Counted from the stretch's first letter, positions 26,700 to 35,984 are shown. The stretch: DNA of 64,000 nucleotides from Allopusillimonas ginsengisoli (GCF_004153455.1 NZ_SDQE01000001.1:186001-250000); one strand, 5' to 3'. Made by a program: numbers and translations. The notes: generated by a model not told the origin, from the letters alone.

Positions 26700-27482
26700 C
26701 TATACCAACTGCTGGGTATGGCCATCCACCACCAGCGCCTGCCCGCTCACGCTGCCGGCGGCAGGGCTGGCGGCAAACAATGCCATGTTCGCGATATCAC
26801 GCGCCGAAACCATGCGCCCCAGCGAAGCCTGCTGTTCGTATGACGTGGCGACATCCTCAACCGACTTACCCAAGGTTTTCGCCTTGGCAGCGATGACTGC
26901 CCGAATGCGTGGCCCTTCAACCGCGCCGGGCAAAATGGCATTAACACGGATGCCATCACGCCCCAGTTCTATCGCAAGTGTCTTGGTAAAGCCTACAACC
27001 GCCCATTTTGATGCCGAGTAGGCGGAGCGTCCGGCAAAACCCAAATGGCCAGCGGCAGAGGAAAGATTGATCATGACGCCACCGCGTGACTTGCGCAGCA
27101 AAGGCACGGCAAGCCGCGCGCACAGAAACTGGCCCGTGATATTGACTGCCAGCGTTCTGTCCCAATCGGCGCGGCTGAGCGTTTCGACAAACCCTGTCGG
27201 GCCAGCAATGCCCGCATTATTGATCAAAACGTCAAGCCCGCCGAACTCTTTTTCGACCTGCTGAAACAAGGCAGCCACGCTGTCTTCGTTCGACACGTCC
27301 GCCAGCATCGTGTGGATTTTCGGCAGCTCGCCACGGGCGGCTTCCAGCGCCCGTTCGTCCACATCGCAAATAAAAACATCGGATCCCGCAGCCACAAAAA
27401 CCCGGGCCATCTCAAGCCCCAGACCGCTTGCGCCAGCCGTGATCAATACCTTGGTGTCCTGCATGCTTGCATCTTCAAACAT
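26700..27482 (-). CDS. SDR-family oxidoreductase
   Basis: A 260-residue classical short-chain dehydrogenase. TAGASGLG binds the cofactor, NNAGIAGPTG follows, and the active site is the serine in NLSSAAGHLG with YSASK. The acidic residue after the second strand (CDVDERAL) points to NAD rather than NADP. Start at 27482 with GAGGCAAC ahead. It lies 12 bases downstream of the Liv fusion gene in the same operon. The substrate is unknown; sugar acids or beta-hydroxy acids are reasonable. Confidence 0.82.
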   Translation of the reverse strand: MFEDASMQDTKVLITAGASGLGLEMARVFVAAGSDVFICDVDERALEAARGELPKIHTMLADVSNEDSVAALFQQVEKEFGGLDVLINNAGIAGPTGFVETLSRADWDRTLAVNITGQFLCARLAVPLLRKSRGGVMINLSSAAGHLGFAGRSAYSASKWAVVGFTKTLAIELGRDGIRVNAILPGAVEGPRIRAVIAAKAKTLGKSVEDVATSYEQQASLGRMVSARDIANMALFAASPAAGSVSGQALVVDGHTQQLV

Positions 27483-27494
27483 AGTTGCCTCGTT

Positions 27495-30011
27495 TCATAT
27501 CCATAATTTTTGTTTGCGGAATTCCAGATTGATCAACAGATCATGTGCTGCACCATGGTGCGTCACCTTGCCACGATCGAGTACCAGCGCGGTGTCAGCC
27601 AGCGCCAATGCCAAGTCGAGATTATGGTCCACGATCAAGATCGTCAAGCGATTCTTGATCTCAAGAATCGCATTGAAAACCTCTTCGGTCATGGCGGGAG
27701 AAAGGCCCTCGAAAGGCTCATCCAGCAGCAGTACCTCGACATGTCCAGCCAATGCGCGCGCGATCGCCACCATCTGCTGCTCACCACCCGACAACAAGGC
27801 GGCATCAACCTCGTATCGCTCTTTCAGGCGTGGAAAGACAGCGAAAATCTCTTCATCTGTCCAGCCATTGCTTCCCTGCCCTGAACGCTTGAGCCGGCCC
27901 AGCATCAGATTATCCTTGACGGTCAGGCCCGCAAACAGGCGTCGGCCTTGCGGAACAAAGGCAATGCCCAGCCGCGCCATGACCTCCGGCACCGGCGCAT
28001 CCATACGTTTGCCGGCAATGGATATCTGTCCCGATCCCAGGCGAGCCAGGCCCAACAGGCTTTTGAGCAAGGTCGATTTACCCGCTCCGTTGCGCCCCAA
28101 TACCGCGACGACTTCTCCCTTGCGAGCATCGAAGGAAATATCCGAAAGAATATGGCTCTTGCCATAGAAGGCATCGAGCCCGCTGACAGACAAGGCGAGC
28201 TCGCTGCCCAGCGTGCCCTGCGTCACACTGGCAGCCAACGCATCGCTGCCTGACCCGATATAGATCTCACGCACCTGTGCGTCCGATCGTACTGACGCAG
28301 CATCCCCTTCGACCAATACTCGGCCCTGATTCATGACCGTAATCTTGTCGGCCATGGCAAACACGCGATCCACATCGTGTTCAACCAGGAGCACGCCGAT
28401 ACGATCGCCCAGACGCCGAATCAAGGCACCGATGCGATCCCGCTCCGCCGCGGCAAGCCCGGCAAGCGGCTCATCCAGCAGCAAAATGCGCGGCGCCGCC
28501 CCGAGTGCAAGCCCCATATCGACAACGCGCTGACCGCCGTAGGACAGATCTTCCGCCAGCGCCCCCTCCATACCCTGAACGCCCAGGTATTTCACCAGTT
28601 CGTCCGTCTGCGCCTGCGTGCCCTGCATCGCTTCCAGCCGCTTCCAGATGGAAAACCGTCCCGGGTCGCGGCTGAGCACAGAAAGACAAAGGTTCTGGCG
28701 AACTGACAGTCCCTTGAACAGGTTTGTGATCTGAAAAGACCTCGCCAGGCCATGTGCGCAGATATCGTCCGCACCCAAGCCGTTCAACGATGTTGCATCC
28801 AGGATCAGGTTTCCGTCGTCTGCGGGGAACATACCGGAGATCAGATTGAACAGCGAGGTCTTGCCAGCGCCGTTCGGTCCAATCAAGGCATGCACGCCTT
28901 TCCCAGCGACCTCGAGATCCACATCCTTGACTGCCACGATACCGCCGAAAGCCTTGTTCACACTGACGCAACGCAAAGTGGCGGGTGCCTGGTGCGCCAG
29001 AAAGGAAGGGAAGAAATTCGGATCGGTGGCGGTTACGCGCTGCCCCATGGCCGCGCCACGCGTCTTTTCGGGCACGACCATGTGCCGCAGCCTTGTTGCC
29101 AGACCAGTCAGCCCCGAGGGCGTCACCAAGATGAAGAAAATGAACACCAGACCGAAATAAAGCAACCAGTCCGAGGTGTACATTGAAAGGTATTCGCGAA
29201 ACAGAATATAAAAGACGGCGCCGAATATCGGCCCCGAAAAACTGCGCATACCGCCAATCAAGGCGATCGCCAGCAGTTCTCCGGAAAACGCAAGCGACAT
29301 GGTCTCAGCGGATGCTATGCGGTGGCTCAACACTGACAGCCCGCCCGCCAATCCGGTAATCGCCGCCGACAGCACAAAGGCCAGCAATTTGTAGGCATCC
29401 ACGTCAAACCCGATAAAGCGCGTGCGAACTTCGTTTTCGCGGATGGCTGTCAGAATGGCGCCAAAGGGCGAGAGCGTTAGACGCAGCAGAAAAGCCACCA
29501 CGACAAGGGCAATGATGGCCACAAATATATAGAACGCCAATGAAGCGTCCAGGCTTATGCCCAGTACCGCATTCCGCTCTATGCCACCCAAGCCATTTTC
29601 GCCACCGGTCAAGGCTGTCCAGCGATAGGCCACTGCAAAACACAAGGCGCCAAACGCCAACGTCAGCAGGGAGAAATACACGCCACGGCGCCGTAGAATC
29701 AACAGCCCCACCAATAGCGCAACAATCGCCACGAGCGCTACCGCCAGTATCAACGGAATAATCGCACTGCCCGGAAAGTAGCGCAGTTGGAGAATACCCA
29801 CGGCATAGGCACCGATACCGAACCAGGCGCCATGGCCAAAAGACACCAAACCGGTATACCCCAGTAGAATATTGAGCGCCAGGCCCGCCAGCGCCAACAC
29901 AATACACTCCACCGCAGTGCTATAGGTAAGACCACCCCAGCTCATGGCCAACGGCAACAGAAGCAGCCCCAACGCCACCAGAAGCAATGTTTTCAGTTCT
30001 AGCTTGGACAT
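27495..30011 (-). CDS. Fused Liv-type ABC transporter: LivM permease, LivG ATPase and LivF ATPase in one chain
   Basis: A single 838-residue protein carrying three subunits that are usually separate. Residues 1 to about 310 form a LivM-type permease with roughly eight to ten membrane segments (GYTGLVSFGHGAWFGIGAY). Residues about 345-590 are a LivG ATPase: Walker A GPNGAGKT at 378-385, signature LSYGGQR near 489, Walker B ILLLDEP near 509. Residues about 605-838 are a LivF ATPase: GRNGAGKST at 639-647 and LSGGEQQ later. There are no internal stops and all key residues are present. Start at the ATG at 30011, right after livH. An upstream extension reads livH in the wrong frame and is rejected. 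Confidence 0.88.
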   Translation of the reverse strand: MSKLELKTLLLVALGLLLLPLAMSWGGLTYSTAVECIVLALAGLALNILLGYTGLVSFGHGAWFGIGAYAVGILQLRYFPGSAIIPLILAVALVAIVALLVGLLILRRRGVYFSLLTLAFGALCFAVAYRWTALTGGENGLGGIERNAVLGISLDASLAFYIFVAIIALVVVAFLLRLTLSPFGAILTAIRENEVRTRFIGFDVDAYKLLAFVLSAAITGLAGGLSVLSHRIASAETMSLAFSGELLAIALIGGMRSFSGPIFGAVFYILFREYLSMYTSDWLLYFGLVFIFFILVTPSGLTGLATRLRHMVVPEKTRGAAMGQRVTATDPNFFPSFLAHQAPATLRCVSVNKAFGGIVAVKDVDLEVAGKGVHALIGPNGAGKTSLFNLISGMFPADDGNLILDATSLNGLGADDICAHGLARSFQITNLFKGLSVRQNLCLSVLSRDPGRFSIWKRLEAMQGTQAQTDELVKYLGVQGMEGALAEDLSYGGQRVVDMGLALGAAPRILLLDEPLAGLAAAERDRIGALIRRLGDRIGVLLVEHDVDRVFAMADKITVMNQGRVLVEGDAASVRSDAQVREIYIGSGSDALAASVTQGTLGSELALSVSGLDAFYGKSHILSDISFDARKGEVVAVLGRNGAGKSTLLKSLLGLARLGSGQISIAGKRMDAPVPEVMARLGIAFVPQGRRLFAGLTVKDNLMLGRLKRSGQGSNGWTDEEIFAVFPRLKERYEVDAALLSGGEQQMVAIARALAGHVEVLLLDEPFEGLSPAMTEEVFNAILEIKNRLTILIVDHNLDLALALADTALVLDRGKVTHHGAAHDLLINLEFRKQKLWI

Positions 30012-30016
30012 GGGGC

Positions 30017-30904
30017 CTACTCCAGACGCTCGAATCGTTCGCCCAGCAAACCACGCGGACGTACAATGAGGATAATCAGCATCAGCAGGTACAACGATGC
30101 TTCTGACGCAGGCGGATAAAAATAAGAGGTCAAGCCCCGTATCACGCCCACCAGCACGGCCGCCAGCACCACCCCCCAGAAACTGCCAAGACCGCCAATA
30201 ACCACCACTACGAAGGCCGCCGTCAGGATTTCCTGCCCCATGGCGGGTTGCACGCCGGTAATGGGCGCCAGCAAAACACCTGACAGCCCCGCCAGCCCTA
30301 TGCCCAAGCCGCATACCGCAGTCATCACGGGATTGAGCGAAATACCCAGTGCCCGCACCATGTCCGGATCATTGATCCCCGCCTTGACGATCTTGCCAAA
30401 GGCGGTTTTGTTCAGCAACACCCAGGTACCGGCCACGGCAAGCAGCGCCACCGCGAGCATGCCGATGCGGTAAACGGGATAAAAGAAGTTCCCCACAATC
30501 ACCATGCCGTGCGCGAAAGCGGGTACCGAAAAAGGCAGAGGCGACGAGCCGAAAACCATGCGCAGCACCTGCTCTATCACCATGGATAGCGCAAAGGTGA
30601 ACAAAAGGCTCAGTGTTGGGTCAGCCCGGTAAAACCGCCGAAAGAATAGGCGCTCGATAACCATTCCGACGATCGCAACCAGTATCGGCGACGCCACGAA
30701 GGCGAAGCCGTATCCGATGCGATCACTGAGAAAAACAATGAGATAGGCACCAATGGCGTAAAAGGCACCATGGGCCAGATTGACGATGCCGCCGAGGCTG
30801 AAAATAATGGAAAGGCCAAGCGCAATCAATAGATAATAGGATCCCAGCAGCAGCCCATTCACAACCTGCTGGACAATAAAAATCAATTCTGTCGCCAAAG
30901 CCAC
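30017..30904 (-). CDS. Liv-type ABC transporter, LivH permease
   Basis: A 295-residue inner-membrane permease of the branched-chain amino acid/amide family. The motif GSYYLLIALGLSIIFSLGGI near the N-terminus and LAHGAFYAIGAY are typical of LivH, as is the EAA-like loop NDPDMVRALGISLNP near 180. It pairs with the LivM domain of the fused protein encoded five bases downstream. The start is uncertain: GTG at 30904, or TTG two codons in at 30898, which is better spaced from GGAG. Confidence 0.87.
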   Translation of the reverse strand: MALATELIFIVQQVVNGLLLGSYYLLIALGLSIIFSLGGIVNLAHGAFYAIGAYLIVFLSDRIGYGFAFVASPILVAIVGMVIERLFFRRFYRADPTLSLLFTFALSMVIEQVLRMVFGSSPLPFSVPAFAHGMVIVGNFFYPVYRIGMLAVALLAVAGTWVLLNKTAFGKIVKAGINDPDMVRALGISLNPVMTAVCGLGIGLAGLSGVLLAPITGVQPAMGQEILTAAFVVVVIGGLGSFWGVVLAAVLVGVIRGLTSYFYPPASEASLYLLMLIILIVRPRGLLGERFERLE

Positions 30905-30979
30905 ATCTCCAGGCGTAGGAGCAGGACGGCATCGCGCCCCGCCAAGCGGCGCCTTATATCAGCGCCTGCGCTCACGCGA

Positions 30980-32236
30980 TCATGCAAAAGTGCACATGTT
31001 TTCTTGCTGGGTGGGAGCCAGAACCTCCAGGCTTTCTGATGCAGCCGGGACCGGATCACTGGTCTGCATGAAATCGAACTGGTCCGCGCTCTTCATGTCC
31101 TGAACGGGCTGCACGGTATACATTTCGTACAGCAACTGATGGTCCCATGGCCTGAAATAGCCTTCGCGCCCGCGCAATACCTCAAATTTCTTCCCGCCCT
31201 CGAAATAGGCAATCAACTTGTCGGTATCGTCCGTTTTTGCTTCATTCATCGCCAGGGCCAACATCTTGATCGCCAGATAATCATTGACTGCCTGATTTTC
31301 CGGCAACTTGCCAAAGCGCTTTTGAAAACGGGCAACAAAATCCTGAGCGGAAGCCGCCTGCACCTGATGTGTCCAGATGATCGGCCAAGTACCGCTGAAA
31401 CCATTCTTGCCCGCGCCCCAAATACTGGTCATATTCATGTCCGCGCCGGCAAACGGAATATCGATGCCAAACTCGTTGTACTGCTTGGTGAAATTGGTGG
31501 TCTGATTGCCCGCCAGATTGCTCATGACCAGATCTGGCGCTTGCTGACGTACTTTCAGCAAGGACGCGCTGAACTCAGTCGCATCAGTGGGCAACATATC
31601 GTTGGACACAAAGATCGCGCCATTCTCATCCATGAAATGCTTGGTCCGCTTGAATAAATCGTGGCCAAACGCGTAATCGGCTGTAAAGGCCATCCACTTC
31701 TTGTCCTTTACCATGCCATCGCGCAACAGTGCTTGCCCGATGGTGCGCACATACATGGTGTTGCATGCCTCCAGATGAAACATGTAGCGGCTGCAGTTGG
31801 CGCCCCGCAATTCATCCGAGTTGCAACCGGTCTGCATGAACAATTTTCGGGCACGCTGCGCCACCTGAGAAATGGCCAGCCCCGAAGCAGAACTGATTTC
31901 GCCCACCAGACTGTGCACGCCGTCGCGTTCCACCATACGCTGGGCTTTCGTCGAAGCCGTTTGTGGATTGACGCTGTCTTCGGACAGCAGTTCGAACTTG
32001 CGTCCAAGCGCGCCACCCGCCGCGTTCACCTCCTCCACCGCCAGCGTTGCACCCAGCACGGCATATTCACCCATGGGCCCCAGAAAGCCTGTTCTGGGTG
32101 TCAAATGGCCAATACGTATCGCATCGGATTGCGCGCGCACAAAAGCAGGCATCGCCAATCCCACCGCCACCGCCGCCGAACTCTGCAACAACCGGCGCCG
32201 CCCCGGCATGAGTGAGGCGTTTTTCTTTTCAGTCAT
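30980..32236 (-). CDS. Liv-type ABC substrate-binding protein, probable Tat signal
   Basis: A 418-residue periplasmic binding protein of the Leu/Ile/Val type. The N-terminus has a twin-arginine-like motif (PGRRRLLQSSAAVAVGLA) and a cleavage region near AFVRAQS, suggesting export in folded form. The mature part begins IRIGHLTPRTGFLGPMGEYA, typical for the family. The start at 32236 has GGAGACAAGG ahead. It is the first gene of the operon with livH, the LivMGF fusion, two SDRs, the hydroxyacid dehydrogenase and BKACE. The ligand is unknown; a beta-hydroxy acid is my inference. Confidence 0.87.
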   Translation of the reverse strand: MTEKKNASLMPGRRRLLQSSAAVAVGLAMPAFVRAQSDAIRIGHLTPRTGFLGPMGEYAVLGATLAVEEVNAAGGALGRKFELLSEDSVNPQTASTKAQRMVERDGVHSLVGEISSASGLAISQVAQRARKLFMQTGCNSDELRGANCSRYMFHLEACNTMYVRTIGQALLRDGMVKDKKWMAFTADYAFGHDLFKRTKHFMDENGAIFVSNDMLPTDATEFSASLLKVRQQAPDLVMSNLAGNQTTNFTKQYNEFGIDIPFAGADMNMTSIWGAGKNGFSGTWPIIWTHQVQAASAQDFVARFQKRFGKLPENQAVNDYLAIKMLALAMNEAKTDDTDKLIAYFEGGKKFEVLRGREGYFRPWDHQLLYEMYTVQPVQDMKSADQFDFMQTSDPVPAASESLEVLAPTQQENMCTFA

Positions 32237-32304
32237 CCTTGTCTCCTGATTTACACTGCATTGCACATGAAATCGGCTCCTGAAACGCTATACTAGAACA
32301 ACTG

Positions 32305-32322
32305 AGATCACAGATCACAGAT
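32305..32322. repeat. Short tandem repeat in divergent promoter
   Basis: AGATCAC occurs twice in tandem followed by AGAT, in the 110-base gap between the divergent binding-protein and GntR genes. It may be a regulator site or chance. Confidence 0.35.
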
Positions 32323-32346
32323 AGTAATTACCCTTAAATATCCAAC

Positions 32347-33033
32347 ATGAATGGCTTATTGAATCCGACGCCGCGTCGCGAAACGCTAGGCGCAAATATC
32401 CTGGCGCAGATCAAGGAGTTATTGCTGACGGGCCAGCTCATGCCTGGCGAGCAATTGTCCCTGCGATCCACTGCCGAGGCGCTTGGCGTGAGCGTGATGC
32501 CCGTGCGCGAGGCTGTCTATCAGCTTGTCGCCGATCAGGCGCTGGAAGTCGCCCCCAACCGGTCCGTGCGCGTACCCATGCTCTCCGCGGCGCAGTTTCA
32601 CGAAATCACGCAGATTCGGCTGCAGATAGAGGGTTACGCGGTGGAACAGGCAACGGGGCGGATGACGGCGGCGTTGTTGGATACCCTGCGCGCCACCAAC
32701 GCCAGGCTTGCTCAGGAAATGGACGCCCCGGAGAACAATATGGCCGATGTCGTGCAACTGAACAAGGCATTGCACTTTTCCTTGTACGCGGCGGCCGGCA
32801 TGCCCATGCTGGACAAGATTATTGAGAGTCTGTGGCTTAGAATAGGGCCCATCCTGAACTACGATCTGCGCGCAGGTTCGGAGCGCATCAAAGAAAAAAC
32901 AGCCGTCAGGCACCATGCGAACATGCTCGATGCACTCGAAGCAGGAGACGCCCCCAGCGCCCGGAGCGCCTTATGCAATGATATCGAAAGCGCCTACGCC
33001 CACATCCTTGCCAAACACTATTCAGAGCCATGA
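32347..33033 (+). CDS. GntR-family regulator (FCD domain)
   Basis: A 228-residue regulator: a winged helix at about 15-80 ([20 protein letters not shown], then [13 protein letters not shown]) and a helical FCD effector domain whose metal-binding pattern is likely (a late [18 protein letters not shown]). It is divergent from the Liv-type operon and overlaps the following deaminase gene in ATGA, so it may control either or both. FCD regulators usually respond to small organic acids, which fits the neighbouring transporter. Confidence 0.86.
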   Translation: MNGLLNPTPRRETLGANILAQIKELLLTGQLMPGEQLSLRSTAEALGVSVMPVREAVYQLVADQALEVAPNRSVRVPMLSAAQFHEITQIRLQIEGYAVEQATGRMTAALLDTLRATNARLAQEMDAPENNMADVVQLNKALHFSLYAAAGMPMLDKIIESLWLRIGPILNYDLRAGSERIKEKTAVRHHANMLDALEAGDAPSARSALCNDIESAYAHILAKHYSEP

Positions 33034-34055
33034 CAGCTGACCATCACTTGCCCTTCATTCGCAGCCTGCCCAAGGCCGAACTGCATCTGCATATCGAAGG
33101 CACGCTTGAGCCGGAGCTCATGTTCGAGCTGGCGCGCCGCAATGGCATTGCGCTGCCCTATTGCTCCGTGGAGGCGCTGCGTGCCGCCTACCGCTTTGAC
33201 GATCTGCAGTCCTTTCTGGATCTGTACTATGCGGGTGCCAGCGTTCTGCTCACCGAAAGCGATTTCTACGATATGACGATGGCGTATATGCGACGCGCGC
33301 ACGAAGACGGGGTCGTCCATACCGAGATCATGTTTGATCCTCAAACGCACACGGCGCGCGGGGTGGGCATGGCCACTGTTTTTGCGGGAATTGCCCGAGC
33401 CTTGCGCGAGGCCAGGGAAGAACTGGGCATTACCAGTTATTTGTTGCTGAGTTTTTTGCGGCATCTGTCCGAAGAAGACGCGCAGCACACGCTGACGCAG
33501 GCGTTGCCCCTGCGGGAGCACTATGCAGACTTGTGGGTAGGCATTGGGCTTGATTCTGCCGAGCGCGGAAACCCGCCAGAAAAATTCGCCCGTGTTTATG
33601 CCCGTGCATGCGAACTCGGACTGCGCCTGGTCGCCCATGCCGGTGAAGAAGGCCCCGCCGATTATGTGCGCAACGCGCTGGACGTGCTCAAGGCGGAACG
33701 CATTGACCATGGCGTCAACAGCGAGCAGGATCCGGCCCTTATGCAGCGCCTGATAGACGAGCAGGTGCCTCTTACGGTCTGCCCGCTGTCCAACCTGAAG
33801 CTTTGTGTCGTGCCAACGTTGAATGAACACAATCTGGCGCGCATGTTGCGCCAAGGCGTGCTGGTTACGGTAAATTCGGACGACCCGGCCTATTTTGGCG
33901 GCTATATTGCGCAGAACTATGCTGCCTGTGCCCAGGCGCTCGAGCTTGAACGGGAAGAATTGATGCAGTTGGCGCGAAACAGCATCGTGGCCTCATTTTT
34001 ACCGGATGCGGACAAACATCGCTGGCTGACTCGACTGGACGAGATCACCGTCTGA
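33030..34055 (+). CDS. Adenosine/adenine deaminase family, probably adenine deaminase
   Basis: A 341-residue zinc-dependent deaminase. Metal ligands are His19 and His21 in ELHLHIEG, the His in VAHAGEEG and the Asp in [11 protein letters not shown]. The SDDPAYFGG version is, in my knowledge, that of the proteobacterial adenine deaminases formerly annotated as adenosine deaminase, converting adenine to hypoxanthine. Its start overlaps the GntR stop by four bases. Nothing else purine-related is nearby, so its pairing with this regulator is unexplained. A terminator follows that is stronger for the opposite strand. Confidence 0.83.
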   Translation: MTADHHLPFIRSLPKAELHLHIEGTLEPELMFELARRNGIALPYCSVEALRAAYRFDDLQSFLDLYYAGASVLLTESDFYDMTMAYMRRAHEDGVVHTEIMFDPQTHTARGVGMATVFAGIARALREAREELGITSYLLLSFLRHLSEEDAQHTLTQALPLREHYADLWVGIGLDSAERGNPPEKFARVYARACELGLRLVAHAGEEGPADYVRNALDVLKAERIDHGVNSEQDPALMQRLIDEQVPLTVCPLSNLKLCVVPTLNEHNLARMLRQGVLVTVNSDDPAYFGGYIAQNYAACAQALELEREELMQLARNSIVASFLPDADKHRWLTRLDEITV

Positions 34056-34073
34056 GTGTTGCAGAATATAAAA

Positions 34074-34107
34074 AAAGCCGAATCCGCATAATGCAGGATT
34101 CGGCTTT
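34074..34107 (-). terminator. Rho-independent terminator between deaminase and cold-shock genes
   Basis: A 12-bp perfect stem (AAAGCCGAATCC at 34074-34085 with its complement at 34096-34107). On the minus strand it is followed by a run of seven T, so it mainly ends the cold-shock transcript; it may also serve the rightward deaminase gene. Confidence 0.85.
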
Positions 34108-34189
34108 CAGGCATATTGCCTCAGGCTTTTGATAACAAGGGTGCAACCACCGCCGCGTTAGCAGCGATTAGTGGTTCCCCAGCAACAAA

Positions 34190-34399
34190 TTAAAGCGCCT
34201 GGATGGACTTGGCTTGAGGACCCTTTTGGCCTTCGGCCGACACGAAGGAAACGCGCTGGTTTTCTTCGAGCGACTTGAAGCCCGTGCCCATGATGTCGCT
34301 GTGGTGGGCGAACAAATCTTTGCCGCCGTTATCCGGCTTGATAAAGCCGTAGCCCTTTTCGTTGTTGAACCATTTGACGATACCGGTTTCTGTCTGCAT
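34190..34399 (-). CDS. Cold-shock protein, CspA family
   Basis: A 69-residue OB-fold RNA chaperone. RNP1 is KGYGFIKP at 15-22 and RNP2 is LFAHHSDI near 29; the usual phenylalanine after the first His of RNP2 is replaced by His, which is uncommon. It melts RNA secondary structure. The 5' flank (34400 to about 34580) is AT-rich and probably a long leader, as in other csp genes. The gene ends before a strong terminator. Confidence 0.93.
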   Translation of the reverse strand: MQTETGIVKWFNNEKGYGFIKPDNGGKDLFAHHSDIMGTGFKSLEENQRVSFVSAEGQKGPQAKSIQAL

Positions 34400-34729
34400 T
34401 TTTGCAATCCTTGAAATTAGACGGACGACATGCCCGCCTGGAACAGACTGTCAAGGTAGAGATTGATGCAAAAAAGCACACAAGAGCCAAAAACCCCCGG
34501 TACTGGATTGAACTAATCAACGAACCTGAAAATCTAGCGGAATATGGTATAGAGAAAAATATTGGACGTCAATACCGCTGTTAGGGGTTCATAAATTGTC
34601 CGATTTCGGCGTCAGAGAAGGGATCAGCCCCCCAAGCCGGGGCAGGCACAGCAAGCGGCGCGAGCGCACGATGGGCAACGGCGACAGCAGGTCGCGTCAG
34701 CCGTCCAACGGACGGCTCGGGCCGGGTGT

Positions 34730-35020
34730 TCAGGCAATCCGGGCGGGCCCTAGCCCCAGTATCCGCGCCCAGAGATTCTGATATTCCTTGCCACCCGCAA
34801 GATTGGCGCATAGCTGTACAACGGGCTCGAGTTTTTGCCGCGTTTGGGGCTGATCACTGAAACCTGTGGCAAAGTGTCTTCGAAACAGGGTGCCGCAGAA
34901 CAGCGCTTCCAGATATGCCTCCATACTTACTGCCAGCGGGCCGGCAAAACATTGGTCGCCATCGGTAATCTCAGCAGAACAGTCGCCAAAGGCTTCAATG
35001 CGCCCCGACAGCACTCGCAC
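34730..35020 (-). CDS. Hypothetical small protein, doubtful
   Basis: An open frame of about 96 codons between the cold-shock and glycosylase genes, beginning GTG. The predicted protein has a plausible amphipathic middle (SMEAYLEALFCGTLFRRHFA) but I know no family for it, the start is uncertain and no clear ribosome site precedes it. It may be a decayed gene end or no gene. Confidence 0.25.
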   Translation of the reverse strand: MRVLSGRIEAFGDCSAEITDGDQCFAGPLAVSMEAYLEALFCGTLFRRHFATGFSDQPQTRQKLEPVVQLCANLAGGKEYQNLWARILGLGPARIA

Positions 35021-35121
35021 GACTGCGCTTCTTGGCCCGCGTCACACTCTTACGCTGCCGATCGCGCAGCAAGCTCCGCCCAACATAGCACCAGAACGCG
35101 CGCGCGTGAGATCATATAGAT

Positions 35122-35817
35122 ATGAAACAGATCGATGTCGAACCGGTGCCCCCCAAAACCGTCACAGCCTCATCCTGCTCAGCCCGGAACCCCAGGCGTG
35201 CGCCCCAAAAACACAGAAGCACAACGGACTTGTCCTCGCATGCGCCACCTGATGTTGCCTCCCTGCATCCCCTACCCCGCAGCTTCTATGATCGCAATAC
35301 TATTGAGGTCGCACACGCGTTGCTGGGCAAGCTGTTGGTCCATCGCGTACCGGAAGAAACCCGCATTGGACGCATCGTCGAAGTCGAAGCCTACCTGGGG
35401 CCAACAGATCTCGCCGCTCATACGTCCAAAGGGCTCACACCACGTACCCGCGCCATGTTCGGCCCTCCGGGCCATACCTATGTTTACCTGATCTACGGCA
35501 TGCATCACTGCATGAATGTCGTCACAGAGCCGGAGGGCATAGGCACCGCAGTACTGTTGCGCGCCCTGGAACCCATCGCGGGCATCGGCTCTACCACCCG
35601 GGGGCCTGGCAGACTGTGCAAGGCCATGGGCATAAATCTGCAGCATTATGGTGCCGATCTATGCGATTCGACACTGTTCATTGCTCAATCCCCTGCCACC
35701 GATCAGCCCTTCGATATCGTGGCGCGCCCGAGGATTGGTGTAGACTATGCCGGTGAATGGGCGGACAAACTGCTGCGTTTTTATATTGCGGGAAATCCGT
35801 TCATCTCAAAAAGATAA
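35122..35817 (+). CDS. 3-methyladenine DNA glycosylase (AAG/Mpg family)
   Basis: A 231-residue DNA repair glycosylase that removes 3-methyladenine and other alkylated bases. The core starts at about residue 52 with LPRSFYDRNTIEVAHALLGK and contains IVEVEAYLGPTDLAAH (catalytic Glu region), MFGPPGHTYVYLIYGMHHCM and the late GPGRLCKAMGI. Usual length is about 200; the extra 50 residues at the N-terminus are low in similarity, so a later start is possible. It ends 30 bases before the tRNA promoter. Confidence 0.9.
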   Translation: MKQIDVEPVPPKTVTASSCSARNPRRAPQKHRSTTDLSSHAPPDVASLHPLPRSFYDRNTIEVAHALLGKLLVHRVPEETRIGRIVEVEAYLGPTDLAAHTSKGLTPRTRAMFGPPGHTYVYLIYGMHHCMNVVTEPEGIGTAVLLRALEPIAGIGSTTRGPGRLCKAMGINLQHYGADLCDSTLFIAQSPATDQPFDIVARPRIGVDYAGEWADKLLRFYIAGNPFISKR

Positions 35818-35824
35818 AGGCGGC

Positions 35825-35853
35825 AAGACACGACAAAAAAAACGTGTTATAGT
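35825..35853 (+). promoter_or_regulatory. Probable promoter of tRNA-Arg
   Basis: AAGACA, a 17-base spacer and TATAGT make a recognisable sigma-70 promoter, with the tRNA 5' end 15 bases downstream of the -10 element. Confidence 0.6.
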
Positions 35854-35868
35854 TACGCCTCTTTTGCA

Positions 35869-35945
35869 GCGGCTGTAGCTCAGTTGGATAGAGTACTTGG
35901 CTACGAACCAAGGGGTCGTGGGTTCGAATCCTGCCAGCCGCGCCA
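35869..35945 (+). tRNA. tRNA-Arg (anticodon ACG)
   Basis: The 77-base sequence folds as a cloverleaf: acceptor GCGGCTG pairs with CAGCCGC; the anticodon stem CTTGG/CCAAG encloses the loop CTACGAA with anticodon ACG; GGTTCGAAT makes the T-loop. The CCA end is encoded. The first anticodon base A would be edited to inosine, reading CGU, CGC and CGA. Directly downstream is a strong terminator and then transposase debris, as is common at tRNA genes. Confidence 0.97.
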
Positions 35946-35954
35946 GTATTATCA

Positions 35955-35984
35955 AGGGTCTACAGATTTTCGTCTGTAGACCCT
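35955..35984 (+). terminator. Rho-independent terminator after tRNA-Arg
   Basis: AGGGTCTACAGA and its exact complement form a 12-bp stem with loop TTTTCG, followed by a T-rich run. It begins 10 bases after the tRNA. Confidence 0.9.

Noticed and set aside
25541-26896. A 451-codon open frame on the plus strand
   Set aside because: Antisense to the hydroxyacid dehydrogenase gene and neighbours, with no recognisable motif.
30012-30314. N-terminal extension of the Liv fusion protein
   Set aside because: It reads the livH gene out of frame; the ATG at 30011 directly follows livH and starts a normal LivM domain.
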